From positions 124,001 to 188,000 of the forward strand of contig JBNKRZ010000011.1 in the NCBI GenBank assembly GCA_050297015.1: DNA of 64,000 nt, written 5' to 3'. The DNA comes from JACKJA01 sp050297015. Its GTDB lineage: Bacteria > Pseudomonadota > Alphaproteobacteria > Micavibrionales > Micavibrionaceae. Numbering within the stretch: the stretch's first letter is position 1; each line of letters begins with the position of its first letter. The position numbers were made by a program, and so were the translations under genes. The notes under the pieces were generated by a model. The model did not search any database. It saw only the letters and a program-made list of their open reading frames with translations, and was not told the DNA's origin. This document shows positions 9,134-16,044 of the stretch, one piece after another.

Positions 9134-10375
9134 ATGTTACATAATATGAGTGACACAAATGCTCAACATACAGGCAACTGCTCGGATCCCAAAGTAAAAG
9201 AACAAACTGAAGGATTCGATCAGGAAGTCACGAAAGTTGCCTTAGGCATCTTCTCCCGCAAAGAATATGGGACTGCGGGCTCAATCGCTTATTCCGATGC
9301 CGGAGCATCAATATTCACAGAAAATGTGCTTACAGCCCCAGCCTATTATCCTTACTGGGGAGAAGTAGAACATATCAGTGCTCAAAAAGATTCTATAGCA
9401 AGAGATATAGAATGCACGGCCAGAGCCATTATTGTTGGCCAAGGCCCCAGAGAATCCCTAAGGAACAAAGAGTTGCAAGTATTAAAGCTTCTCCCGAACC
9501 TACAAAGGATCGAAACACTTGACCTCTCCGCAGAATTTAATCAACAAAGTGCTGAAGAACTCAGAAACTTTGCCAAAGACTACACTGAAACACATGGTAG
9601 GCAATTAGAGATTGTCTGCCATCAAATGGATTTCACAAGACCTAGTGCAATCATCAAACCGCAAGCCAATACTACTGTTTTCTCGACAGGAAGTTTGCTC
9701 TCCAACATTCCCAACGCGTCACCTCACGGCTCTCCGGACTCTGACTTGAAAAGACTGTTGCAAGCTTTTGGTTATCTGGCAGGGAAAAATGGCAAAATCG
9801 TAATCGGTTATGATTCAAACACTGTACAGGACACCCTGACACAAGCCTATAATAATGAGGCTATTTCCAAATTGATCCTTAATATTCCTCAAATTATTGC
9901 CGACCACTGCGTTGGCATAGAAGGATTTGATCCAAGCCCGGAAAACTTCAGCTACGAAGCGCAGTGGATACCTAAAGCTAATCAGGAAGCTCTAAAAATA
10001 ATAATTGAAAATCCGCAGGATTTTTCTATCCAAGGGGAACGCTTCCATCTCAGGGCCGGAGAAGAATACGTGTTTATCAGTTCAGTCAAGCCTCAGCCCA
10101 ATATCGTACGTGAACTCGCCAATGACATCGGCATCACTCAGAAAAGCGTGTACATAGATGAGCATGGTCTTTGTGAACATATTCTAAAAGTAGAAAAAGA
10201 ACAGGCCCCTTTATACGTTGACAATGGTCAAACATCTTTGACCAAGAGCATTAGGGATCTGCTAAATCGGATTGGTTCCGCGACACTCTCTCCGACGAAT
10301 CAAAATGAAAACTTTGCTAATCAACAAAAACAGCGCCATATCACGCCGTACTCCATCGTGGTGAGCCCTGGGTAA
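9134..10375 (+). CDS. divergent EgtD-fold (Methyltransf_33) SAM methyltransferase-like protein
   Basis: A 413-residue soluble protein. Its block order matches the histidine N-alpha-methyltransferase family (EgtD): a degenerate SAM loop IIVGQGPRE (99-107), an acidic second-strand end LDLS (129-132), FSTGSLLSN (183-191) where the family has the FLGSTIGN block, IVIGYDSNT (222-230), AYNNE (238-242) followed by LILNIPQII, then FDPSPENFSYEAQW and GEEYVFISSVK like the GE-I-x-E-x-S-x-K-Y block. The glycine-rich motif is eroded, so it may bind a different ligand or be inactive. The start ATG at 9134 has GAGG 9 bases upstream; a GTG at 9125 is the alternative. It sits directly downstream of the XRE regulator. 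The last 50 residues look unstructured. The family call is pattern-based and moderately secure. Confidence 0.65.
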   Translation: MLHNMSDTNAQHTGNCSDPKVKEQTEGFDQEVTKVALGIFSRKEYGTAGSIAYSDAGASIFTENVLTAPAYYPYWGEVEHISAQKDSIARDIECTARAIIVGQGPRESLRNKELQVLKLLPNLQRIETLDLSAEFNQQSAEELRNFAKDYTETHGRQLEIVCHQMDFTRPSAIIKPQANTTVFSTGSLLSNIPNASPHGSPDSDLKRLLQAFGYLAGKNGKIVIGYDSNTVQDTLTQAYNNEAISKLILNIPQIIADHCVGIEGFDPSPENFSYEAQWIPKANQEALKIIIENPQDFSIQGERFHLRAGEEYVFISSVKPQPNIVRELANDIGITQKSVYIDEHGLCEHILKVEKEQAPLYVDNGQTSLTKSIRDLLNRIGSATLSPTNQNENFANQQKQRHITPYSIVVSPG

Positions 10376-10417
10376 CGTTCCCTATCCTCTTCCGGTCAGG
10401 CGCTCTAAACCCCGCCC

Positions 10418-11332
10418 TCAAAACATTTCCATCATCAGGCACCGGGCCGAGCCGCCGCCATAGGTTTCGATGGTGGGGATGTCACTGTGTATAATCCGGC
10501 TGAAATGCCCTTGGCATTGCGCTAATTGATCCTCCCGCAGGGCGCGGAAGGCCGCGCCGGACATGACGAGCAACCGCTCCCCGTCCGTATTCATGACCTC
10601 CAGCGAATTCCCGCAGAACGCCTTTTGCTGTGCCGCCGTTAGCTCCATCACATCATGCGTTGCCGCCAGCCGGGCACGGATGCGCGCCTTGGCCTCATCC
10701 CCAACGATACAATCGAGACACACCCCGGCCATCGTGCTGCCAATGAACATAACCAAATCCGAGTGATAAACCGGCTTTCCGGTGTGGGAGAGCGTCTCGA
10801 AACATTCGACTTCATAGCCCATCTTTGCCCCCCATTCCCGCGCCAGCGCCTCATTCGTGCGCTGGGAAAGCGCCACATAAGCCACCTTATTCACCCGGTC
10901 GAGGCACAGGCTGCCTGTGGCCTCCAGATACGCGCCTTCTTTTTCCCGCGCCCGCAGATCCAGCGCCAGATGATAGCTCCGCCCCATCAGCTCAATCATG
11001 GCGGGTGTGCGCTCGGCCCGGCGGTTCTCGTTAAGCATCGGATAGAGCACAAACGCCCGTGCGCCGGCTACCTCATGCGTGGAAGCCCAATTCGGAAACA
11101 AATGGTCGGGGCAGCCTTTAGAGCCTTTCACGACCGTCACAGCCACGCCATTGCTCACCAGCATATTGTGAAAACGCCGAAATTCACCCAGCGCCGCATG
11201 GTACGTTTCCTCATGGCTTTCATGCCCGTCAACCTGATAGACGTTAGTTTCCTGCGTCTCCGGGTTCAGGTAAAATTCCGCCGGCTCGATCAGCATAATA
11301 TGATTGGTGGATTGTGTAGATTGTGTGCTCAT
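10418..11332 (-). CDS. citrulline hydrolase CtlX-like (guanidino-group modifying superfamily)
   Basis: A 304-residue enzyme of the arginine deiminase / dimethylargininase fold. Members of the CtlX branch hydrolyse citrulline to ornithine, carbon dioxide and ammonia. The superfamily blocks are all visible: PDHLFPNW (75-82), ENRRAER (102-108), LEATGSLCLDR (136-146), the catalytic His region YHSDLVM (189-195), FCGNSLEV, and the nucleophile block GGGSARC with Cys298. The GGGSARC ending is characteristic of CtlX rather than ArcA. The ATG at 11332 has a GGAGG site 5 bases upstream. No arginine pathway gene is adjacent, so its physiological role here is open; dimethylargininase activity cannot be excluded. 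Confidence 0.85.
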   Translation of the reverse strand: MSTQSTQSTNHIMLIEPAEFYLNPETQETNVYQVDGHESHEETYHAALGEFRRFHNMLVSNGVAVTVVKGSKGCPDHLFPNWASTHEVAGARAFVLYPMLNENRRAERTPAMIELMGRSYHLALDLRAREKEGAYLEATGSLCLDRVNKVAYVALSQRTNEALAREWGAKMGYEVECFETLSHTGKPVYHSDLVMFIGSTMAGVCLDCIVGDEAKARIRARLAATHDVMELTAAQQKAFCGNSLEVMNTDGERLLVMSGAAFRALREDQLAQCQGHFSRIIHSDIPTIETYGGGSARCLMMEMF

Positions 11333-11389
11333 AAGCGCCTCCCTCTTCTATCGTTCATTTTACCGGAACGGGGAAGAAAAGAAAGAGTT

Positions 11390-11617
11390 CTAGGCAAGCA
11401 TCGGTGTACCGGGTGTAGGGGCCGGGGCTTTCTGCTGCATACTCAATTCTACAGATGTTTTTTCTATTGGCAGAGGGTTCGCTGCAACGCCATTTTCAGA
11501 AAGGACGTTGCATACGCATTGCGCTGCCTCCACCTTTCCATCGCTGGGAACAACAGAGCATTTCATCCCTCCCAGAGCATCCGCAACAGCTTGATTTGCA
11601 AAAGGTGCCATACTCAT
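11390..11617 (-). CDS. small protein of unknown function
   Basis: A 75-residue protein with no recognised domain. It has three cysteines (MKCSVV, QCVCNVL) and a Pro/Ala-rich tail. The ATG at 11617 overlaps the stop of the upstream small gene as ATGA, and a GGAGG ribosome site lies 8 bases upstream, which together support real translation and coupling. It lies 57 bases past the citrulline hydrolase start on the same strand, so the three genes probably form one transcription unit. Confidence 0.6.
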   Translation of the reverse strand: MSMAPFANQAVADALGGMKCSVVPSDGKVEAAQCVCNVLSENGVAANPLPIEKTSVELSMQQKAPAPTPGTPMLA

Positions 11618-11904
11618 CACATTGTCCTCCGCACTTCGACGTAAGCCACATTTGTGATAAAGGGCGGGAATTCCCCCTCCGGCGGATATTCCAGCAATCC
11701 GATTTGCGTACTCCCCGCGATCCGATCGTAAATCTCCCCGCCGGGATACTCCATCTCGGCGACCGCATCCTGACCGGCTTTAAATCTAATCTGATCCTGA
11801 GTCACGGCCACCGTATAGGTCTCCGCATAGGGCAAGTTTGCCGGCACGACAATGACGACGGAAGAGCCCTCCCCCAGAAGAAAATCACAACGATTAAACA
11901 CCAC
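11617..11904 (-). CDS. small protein of unknown function, coupled to downstream gene
   Basis: A 95-residue protein that I do not recognise. It is probably cytosolic, with no signal peptide or membrane segment, and is predicted to be largely beta-strand (VVIVVPANLPYAETYTVAV, TNVAYVEVRRTM). The start is a GTG at 11904 or 11901 with a modest AAGGG site upstream. Its end overlaps the next small gene by 4 bases. Both small genes precede the CtlX-like gene. Confidence 0.55.
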   Translation of the reverse strand: MVFNRCDFLLGEGSSVVIVVPANLPYAETYTVAVTQDQIRFKAGQDAVAEMEYPGGEIYDRIAGSTQIGLLEYPPEGEFPPFITNVAYVEVRRTM

Positions 11905-11974
11905 ACATAAACCCTTTTTATATCTTCACGGTGTTTATTGTAGCGGAGCAGCTTTAAAAAGCGGTGAAGATTGC

Positions 11975-11986
11975 ATAAAATTTTAT
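11975..11986. repeat. 12-bp palindrome ATAAAATTTTAT, copy 2
   Basis: A perfect palindrome identical to those at 4151 and 30774, here 71 bases upstream of the first small gene of the citrulline hydrolase group. It may be a shared operator or coincidental AT-rich sequence. Confidence 0.4.
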
Positions 11987-12025
11987 ACAATCCCCACATC
12001 AAAAGAATGGAAAGAAGTCGTCTGC

Positions 12026-12397
12026 TCAGTGAAGGAAAAACACACCCAGATTAAACGCAAACAAAACTGTGGCGATCTTCAAGATAAATGCCGCACGTTT
12101 TTTCTTGGGTGAGCAAGAGCCGTGGCTGCACCCGGTATCGTGACAGTCGATCCGCGCACTGTATGCCTGAATCGTCCAACCCAAAGCCAACATCGTGGCG
12201 GAGAAAAACAAAATCGGTTTTTCGGAGTGATGAATCATTTCATGGATATTCTCGTAAAACGGCATGATACCGGAGAAAAACCCCAGCCCCGTCACCAAGC
12301 CAATAACGCTGATAACTGTCGGCAAAACACAGCAAAACAGGTGGCTAGAGACTGATGCGACGATTGCCCAATATAATACAGCCTGTACACGTTCCAT
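12026..12397 (-). CDS. small Cys/His-rich membrane protein, MerC/MerT-like
   Basis: A 123-residue inner-membrane protein with three hydrophobic segments. The first contains a paired cysteine next to proline (SHLFCCVLPTV), a layout seen in mercury or heavy-metal transport proteins of the MerC and MerT type. Between segments two and three is a Cys/His cluster (CHDTGCSHGSCSPKKK) that could bind metal. The ATG at 12397 has a TGGAG site 5 bases upstream. No mer regulator or MerA is near, so metal transport is an inference and mercury specificity is not implied. Confidence 0.6.
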   Translation of the reverse strand: MERVQAVLYWAIVASVSSHLFCCVLPTVISVIGLVTGLGFFSGIMPFYENIHEMIHHSEKPILFFSATMLALGWTIQAYSARIDCHDTGCSHGSCSPKKKRAAFILKIATVLFAFNLGVFFLH

Positions 12398-12414
12398 AAA
12401 AACTCCAGTATTCC

Positions 12415-12442
12415 AGGGTCAGGGCCCTAGGGCCAAGCCCTA
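12415..12442. repeat. pair of short TAGGG-type palindromes
   Basis: AGGGTCAGGGCCCTA (12415-12429) overlaps TAGGGCCAAGCCCTA (12428-12442), the second a perfect 6-bp stem. They resemble the TAGGGTCAGGACCCTA units at 49223 and 49302 and the ends of the element at 23144-23421, so they are probably relics of the same repeat family. They lie upstream of the small membrane protein gene. Confidence 0.5.
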
Positions 12443-12595
12443 AATTTTATACATGAATTGAAATAAATAGCGCCTTTCCCACCGTCAGGAAAGAAAAAAA
12501 TCGCCGGCGCGCCAATTAAAAAAATCGCAAGCGCCAAAGTGTAGAAATCCTACGTGAGGCGTGAAGCAACGCTGTAGAAAACGGCCATACAGGGC

Positions 12596-13996
12596 TTACT
12601 GCACCCCGGATTTAAGCGCTGCGATAAATTGCGCTACAGCATCGTGCAGAGATTCCCCCTGTTTGGAAACGCCCTGAGATGCTTTCAGCATGCTTTCTGC
12701 CGCTTCACCAACACCGCGAGCACCGGCACTGATATCACCAACATTCTGAGATATCTCCTGTGTCCCTTGTGAGGCTTGCTCAACATTGCTGGCAATTTCC
12801 TGAATAGCTTCCTTTTGCTGCTCGACAGCCTGCGCCGTCTCATGAGAGACAGACTTGGTATCGTCAATCACTCTTTTGACCGATTCCAGAGATTCTGCAG
12901 CACTATCGCTCTTGGTCGTAATTTCCGAAACCTGCGATTTAATATCTTCGGTGGCTTTCGCCGTTTCATTTGCCAGAGATTTCACTTCCGAGGCCACAAC
13001 AGCAAACCCCTTACCGGCCTCTCCGGCGCGAGCCGCTTCAATCGTGGCATTCAAAGCCAAGAGGTTCGTTTGTTCCGCAATATCACTGATAAAGTTCGTC
13101 ACCTCACTCACCTTATCAATAGCGTCTTTCAATTCAACCATCGTCGTGACGGACCTGTCCGTTTCGAGCGCCGCATCCCCCGCAGCCTGATAGGATTTTT
13201 GGGCCATTTCCGCAACATGTGCGATAGAAGCCGACATTTCTTCGGTAGCCGACGATACGGCAGCCGCATTCGCCGATGCTTCCTCGGATGCTGCCGCAAC
13301 GCCCTCCGCACTTTCAGAAGATTGCACAGACATCTTCGCCAGATTTTCAGCACCACGTTCCATTTCAGAAGAAGCAGAAGATATATTATTCGCAATGGTT
13401 GCGACTGTACTCTCAAAGTTCTGCGCTAATTCGCTCAGCTTTTCTTCGTAAACGCGTTTATTTTCTTCCAGATAGACAGAAATTGCCATATCCATATCAA
13501 TCATAACGCACTGGTTTAAAGCGCGCATCAAGCGTGCCGTCTTGTCTTGTGCCTCTTCCGGAGAAAAGCGTGATTGGTACTGATGTACAGCATGGCTGTA
13601 AAGGCGGCTGAGCGTAAAGGAATAAGCGCCAATATACCAAGTCGGTTCTAGTCCGATTTGACTGTGTATTAAGCCGATTTTACGCACAGACTCCGCATAA
13701 GCATCATCAAACTGTGCACCGAACAAATGCATCCAGTGCCGCGTCTGCGCCTCCCGGGCATAGTCCATACGAGACTGCCCCTTAAACATGGAGGCCAAAT
13801 CCGGCCATTTCCCGACATGCTCATAGAACTCTACAAGAATGCCCGGCAAGGCCTCCTTTAACGCGGGAAGATACTCATCAATAGCAGCCTTTGTATCAGC
13901 GTCAATTTCAACAAAAGATATCCTATCCTTCAAAACATCTGCAATTTTGACTTGCATCGAGGGAGTTGAATCTGTATGTACCATTGTGTGTTCCAT
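12596..13996 (-). CDS. globin-coupled methyl-accepting chemotaxis protein (soluble aerotaxis sensor)
   Basis: A 466-residue cytoplasmic chemoreceptor with no membrane segments. Residues about 20-185 are a protoglobin heme domain, with His111 in IGLIHSQIGLEPTWYIGAY as the expected proximal heme ligand. After a short linker comes the methyl-accepting signalling domain, with the highly conserved tip ISDIAEQTNLLALNATIEAA around residue 320. It should sense oxygen or another heme ligand and control CheA, as in HemAT. The ATG at 13996 or a second ATG at 13984 could be the start. It is divergent from a small XRE protein. No che genes are in the window. Confidence 0.93.
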   Translation of the reverse strand: MEHTMVHTDSTPSMQVKIADVLKDRISFVEIDADTKAAIDEYLPALKEALPGILVEFYEHVGKWPDLASMFKGQSRMDYAREAQTRHWMHLFGAQFDDAYAESVRKIGLIHSQIGLEPTWYIGAYSFTLSRLYSHAVHQYQSRFSPEEAQDKTARLMRALNQCVMIDMDMAISVYLEENKRVYEEKLSELAQNFESTVATIANNISSASSEMERGAENLAKMSVQSSESAEGVAAASEEASANAAAVSSATEEMSASIAHVAEMAQKSYQAAGDAALETDRSVTTMVELKDAIDKVSEVTNFISDIAEQTNLLALNATIEAARAGEAGKGFAVVASEVKSLANETAKATEDIKSQVSEITTKSDSAAESLESVKRVIDDTKSVSHETAQAVEQQKEAIQEIASNVEQASQGTQEISQNVGDISAGARGVGEAAESMLKASQGVSKQGESLHDAVAQFIAALKSGVQ

Positions 13997-14124
13997 TCTA
14001 GGCTGTGGGGTGTATTGGCTCTTTGAAAGAGAACCTTAACACTCAACAAGTGTATACATGTTTTTAGGAAATGTAAACTGATGCATATAACATCAAAACA
14101 AATGTTTTTTGACGTGAGGTTCCT

Positions 14125-14388
14125 TTGATTAATTGCTCTCAAATGCGTGCAGCGCGCGCCATGCTTGGCATTGACCAAAAACAACTGGCCAAAATGGCGG
14201 GTGTATCACTCCCGACTGTTCAACGCATGGAAAATTCCAAAGGTCCGGTGCGCGGCAATATCGACACGTTGATGAAAATCGTTAAGGCCATGGATGAAGC
14301 AGGCATTGAGCTCATCGCCGAAAATGCACACAGCGTTTCAACGGGCCGCGGCGTTCGTTTTAAAAGAGCAGAATGCGCTACGCAATAA
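14125..14388 (+). CDS. small XRE-family DNA-binding protein
   Basis: An 87-residue protein made almost entirely of one helix-turn-helix (MLGIDQKQLAKMAGVSLPTVQRME) followed by a short tail that ends basic (GRGVRFKRAE). The best start is a TTG at 14125 with a GTGAGG site 5 bases upstream; an ATG at 14143 is the alternative. It is divergent from the globin chemoreceptor with 128 bases between them, so regulating that gene or itself is plausible. No toxin-like partner is beside it, so an antitoxin role is not favoured. Confidence 0.78.
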   Translation: MINCSQMRAARAMLGIDQKQLAKMAGVSLPTVQRMENSKGPVRGNIDTLMKIVKAMDEAGIELIAENAHSVSTGRGVRFKRAECATQ

Positions 14389-14487
14389 GCATCCCGCCTC
14401 TTCAGCGCCATAAAAATAACTAAAGGACGGAACTTTTCTCCTTTTCAAAGCTTCACGATATGTGTTAGAAAACCATGCTTTGATGAC

Positions 14488-14562
14488 GCCGGCTTAGCAC
14501 AGTGGTAGTGCAGCGGTTTTGTAAACCGAAGGTCGGGGGTTCAAATCCCTCAGCCGGCACCA
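14488..14562 (+). tRNA. tRNA-Thr (anticodon TGT)
   Basis: A full cloverleaf of 75 bases including an encoded CCA. The acceptor stem is GCCGGCT / AGCCGGC, the D-arm GCACAGTGGTAGTGC, the anticodon stem GCGGT / ACCGA with loop TTTGTAA (anticodon TGT), and the T-arm GGGGG TTCAAAT CCCTC. It reads ACA threonine codons. Confidence 0.96.
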
Positions 14563-14664
14563 TTTCTCCCCAAACAAAAATACCCGAATTACGTCACTTA
14601 AGATTGTTTCGCCGCAAGGCTACGATGCCAGAAACAAAAATTAAATGACTATATAATAAATCAA

Positions 14665-16014
14665 TCAAGGAAGAGCGCAATTAGGGGTGACCGTTCGTGC
14701 GCCTGTTCCCGGATCAGACGTCACAGTAAAGCCCGTAACAAATTGCGGCGGCGGCCCTAAAGGACAGGAAATTGAAAAACCGGAAGTCAACAACGGCTCA
14801 CAGACAAGCTGGTTATTTTGAATGCCAACGGCCACCTGACCGGACGGGCACTCATCGCCCCCTGTCCCGGCACCAACATCACCGGCAATGAAGGAAGGCT
14901 GCAAACACTCATCCCCCGGCGCCGCGGGCAAGCCGGTATAATCACAAAAACCTTGTTCCGATTTCATATCCGCATCCGTACGAATATTACCTTGCGTATG
15001 AAGCTTTGATGCCGGTGCATCCTCACCCGCGCCGACAAACCCCCTGTTCGTATTATAAATCCACACTTCGCTTTCATCGACAGCAGGAGTCGACAAATCA
15101 TCCGTCGGACTATACGGCGAGTTCATCCACAACGGCCATCCGGCGGCGGCCGTAAAATAAACCACGTCATCGAAATAATCATCCGTATCGGCTAAAGCGC
15201 GAAGACCACTCACAAAGAAAGCATCGTTATTGTCACAATTCTCCAAATCGGTTTTGATATCCCCCGGCGCTGTTCCCGGGCTATATCCGGGCGTCGGCGG
15301 CAAGAGCGTGGAGGGCACAATACAGCTCTCCACAGGGGCATTCCCATAAAGAGGATAAGCCCCAACAGTTCCCTGACCGTGAGAAAACACGATAAAATGC
15401 GCAGAAGCCTCCGGCGAAACGACACTCTGGTTATATTCATCCTGTATATTAATGGCACCGATATCGACATCGACAGGCTCAATAATCGTAGCCGCTATAT
15501 CAGTCATCAGCTCCGACACGGCATATGAAATCTTCATGCCAAAACCATCGACCACGTGAACATCCTGAAGCAAAACCCGGCGCGCGGAATTTTCCTGAAG
15601 CGTGCGGATAGGAACGGAACCAATCATAATGGGGTCATTATTTCCATCCCCGTCCGTATCGCGCCCACCAACCGCAGAAACCGCCGGAGCTGTAGGTATA
15701 CACCCCCCCGCATAGGGGCACGGATCCGCGATATCCGCACGGCACTGCTCAACCCCGTAATTGAGATCCCCCGGACTTAAGGAAGGATCCGCCGGACAGG
15801 GATAACGCCCTTTCAACCCTAAAAATTCATTTATGGCATCCCGCACCATCGCGACATTGGCATCGGTCTCTATATAATGTTTGTTCAACAAGCTGATTTG
15901 ATAAACCTGCACCGCTGCGGCGAACAAAAGACCGGAAATAATAATAACAACCGACAGCTCGATCAGGCTAAAACCCGCCACCGCAGAAGCTTTACGCTCT
16001 TTGTTTTTCAGCAT
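14665..16014 (-). CDS. large prepilin-like protein, third of a tandem set
   Basis: A 449-residue protein with a class III signal: short basic leader, cleavage after Gly in GFSLIELSVVIIISGLL, Glu at +5, then a 20-residue hydrophobic helix. The large C-terminal domain shares blocks with its two upstream neighbours: RYPCPAD, IMIGSVPIRTL, KISYAVSE, AHFIVFSHGQGTVGAY, ENCDNNDAFF and YFDDVVYF. It ends with a C-P-S-G-x4-GIQNNQLVC unit (about 390-410) and a second Cys-bounded tail. I chose the ATG at 16014 for its AAGGGA ribosome site; an open frame extends 7 codons further. It lies 30 bases past the giant Cys-rich member and should be co-transcribed. Probable role: a surface-exposed pseudopilin or adhesin; the assembly machine is not in this cluster. 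Confidence 0.75.
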   Translation of the reverse strand: MLKNKERKASAVAGFSLIELSVVIIISGLLFAAAVQVYQISLLNKHYIETDANVAMVRDAINEFLGLKGRYPCPADPSLSPGDLNYGVEQCRADIADPCPYAGGCIPTAPAVSAVGGRDTDGDGNNDPIMIGSVPIRTLQENSARRVLLQDVHVVDGFGMKISYAVSELMTDIAATIIEPVDVDIGAINIQDEYNQSVVSPEASAHFIVFSHGQGTVGAYPLYGNAPVESCIVPSTLLPPTPGYSPGTAPGDIKTDLENCDNNDAFFVSGLRALADTDDYFDDVVYFTAAAGWPLWMNSPYSPTDDLSTPAVDESEVWIYNTNRGFVGAGEDAPASKLHTQGNIRTDADMKSEQGFCDYTGLPAAPGDECLQPSFIAGDVGAGTGGDECPSGQVAVGIQNNQLVCEPLLTSGFSISCPLGPPPQFVTGFTVTSDPGTGARTVTPNCALP

Positions 16015-16044
16015 AACAAATCCCTTATCTGGCAAATTCCATAC

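Noticed and set aside
10655..11644. 329-codon plus-strand frame opposite the citrulline hydrolase
   Set aside because: The minus-strand gene has all catalytic motifs; the opposite frame has none.
14604..14637. TTGTTTC / GAAACAA inverted repeat after the prepilin set
   Set aside because: Seven-base arms, a 20-base loop and no T-tract on the needed strand; too weak to call a terminator.
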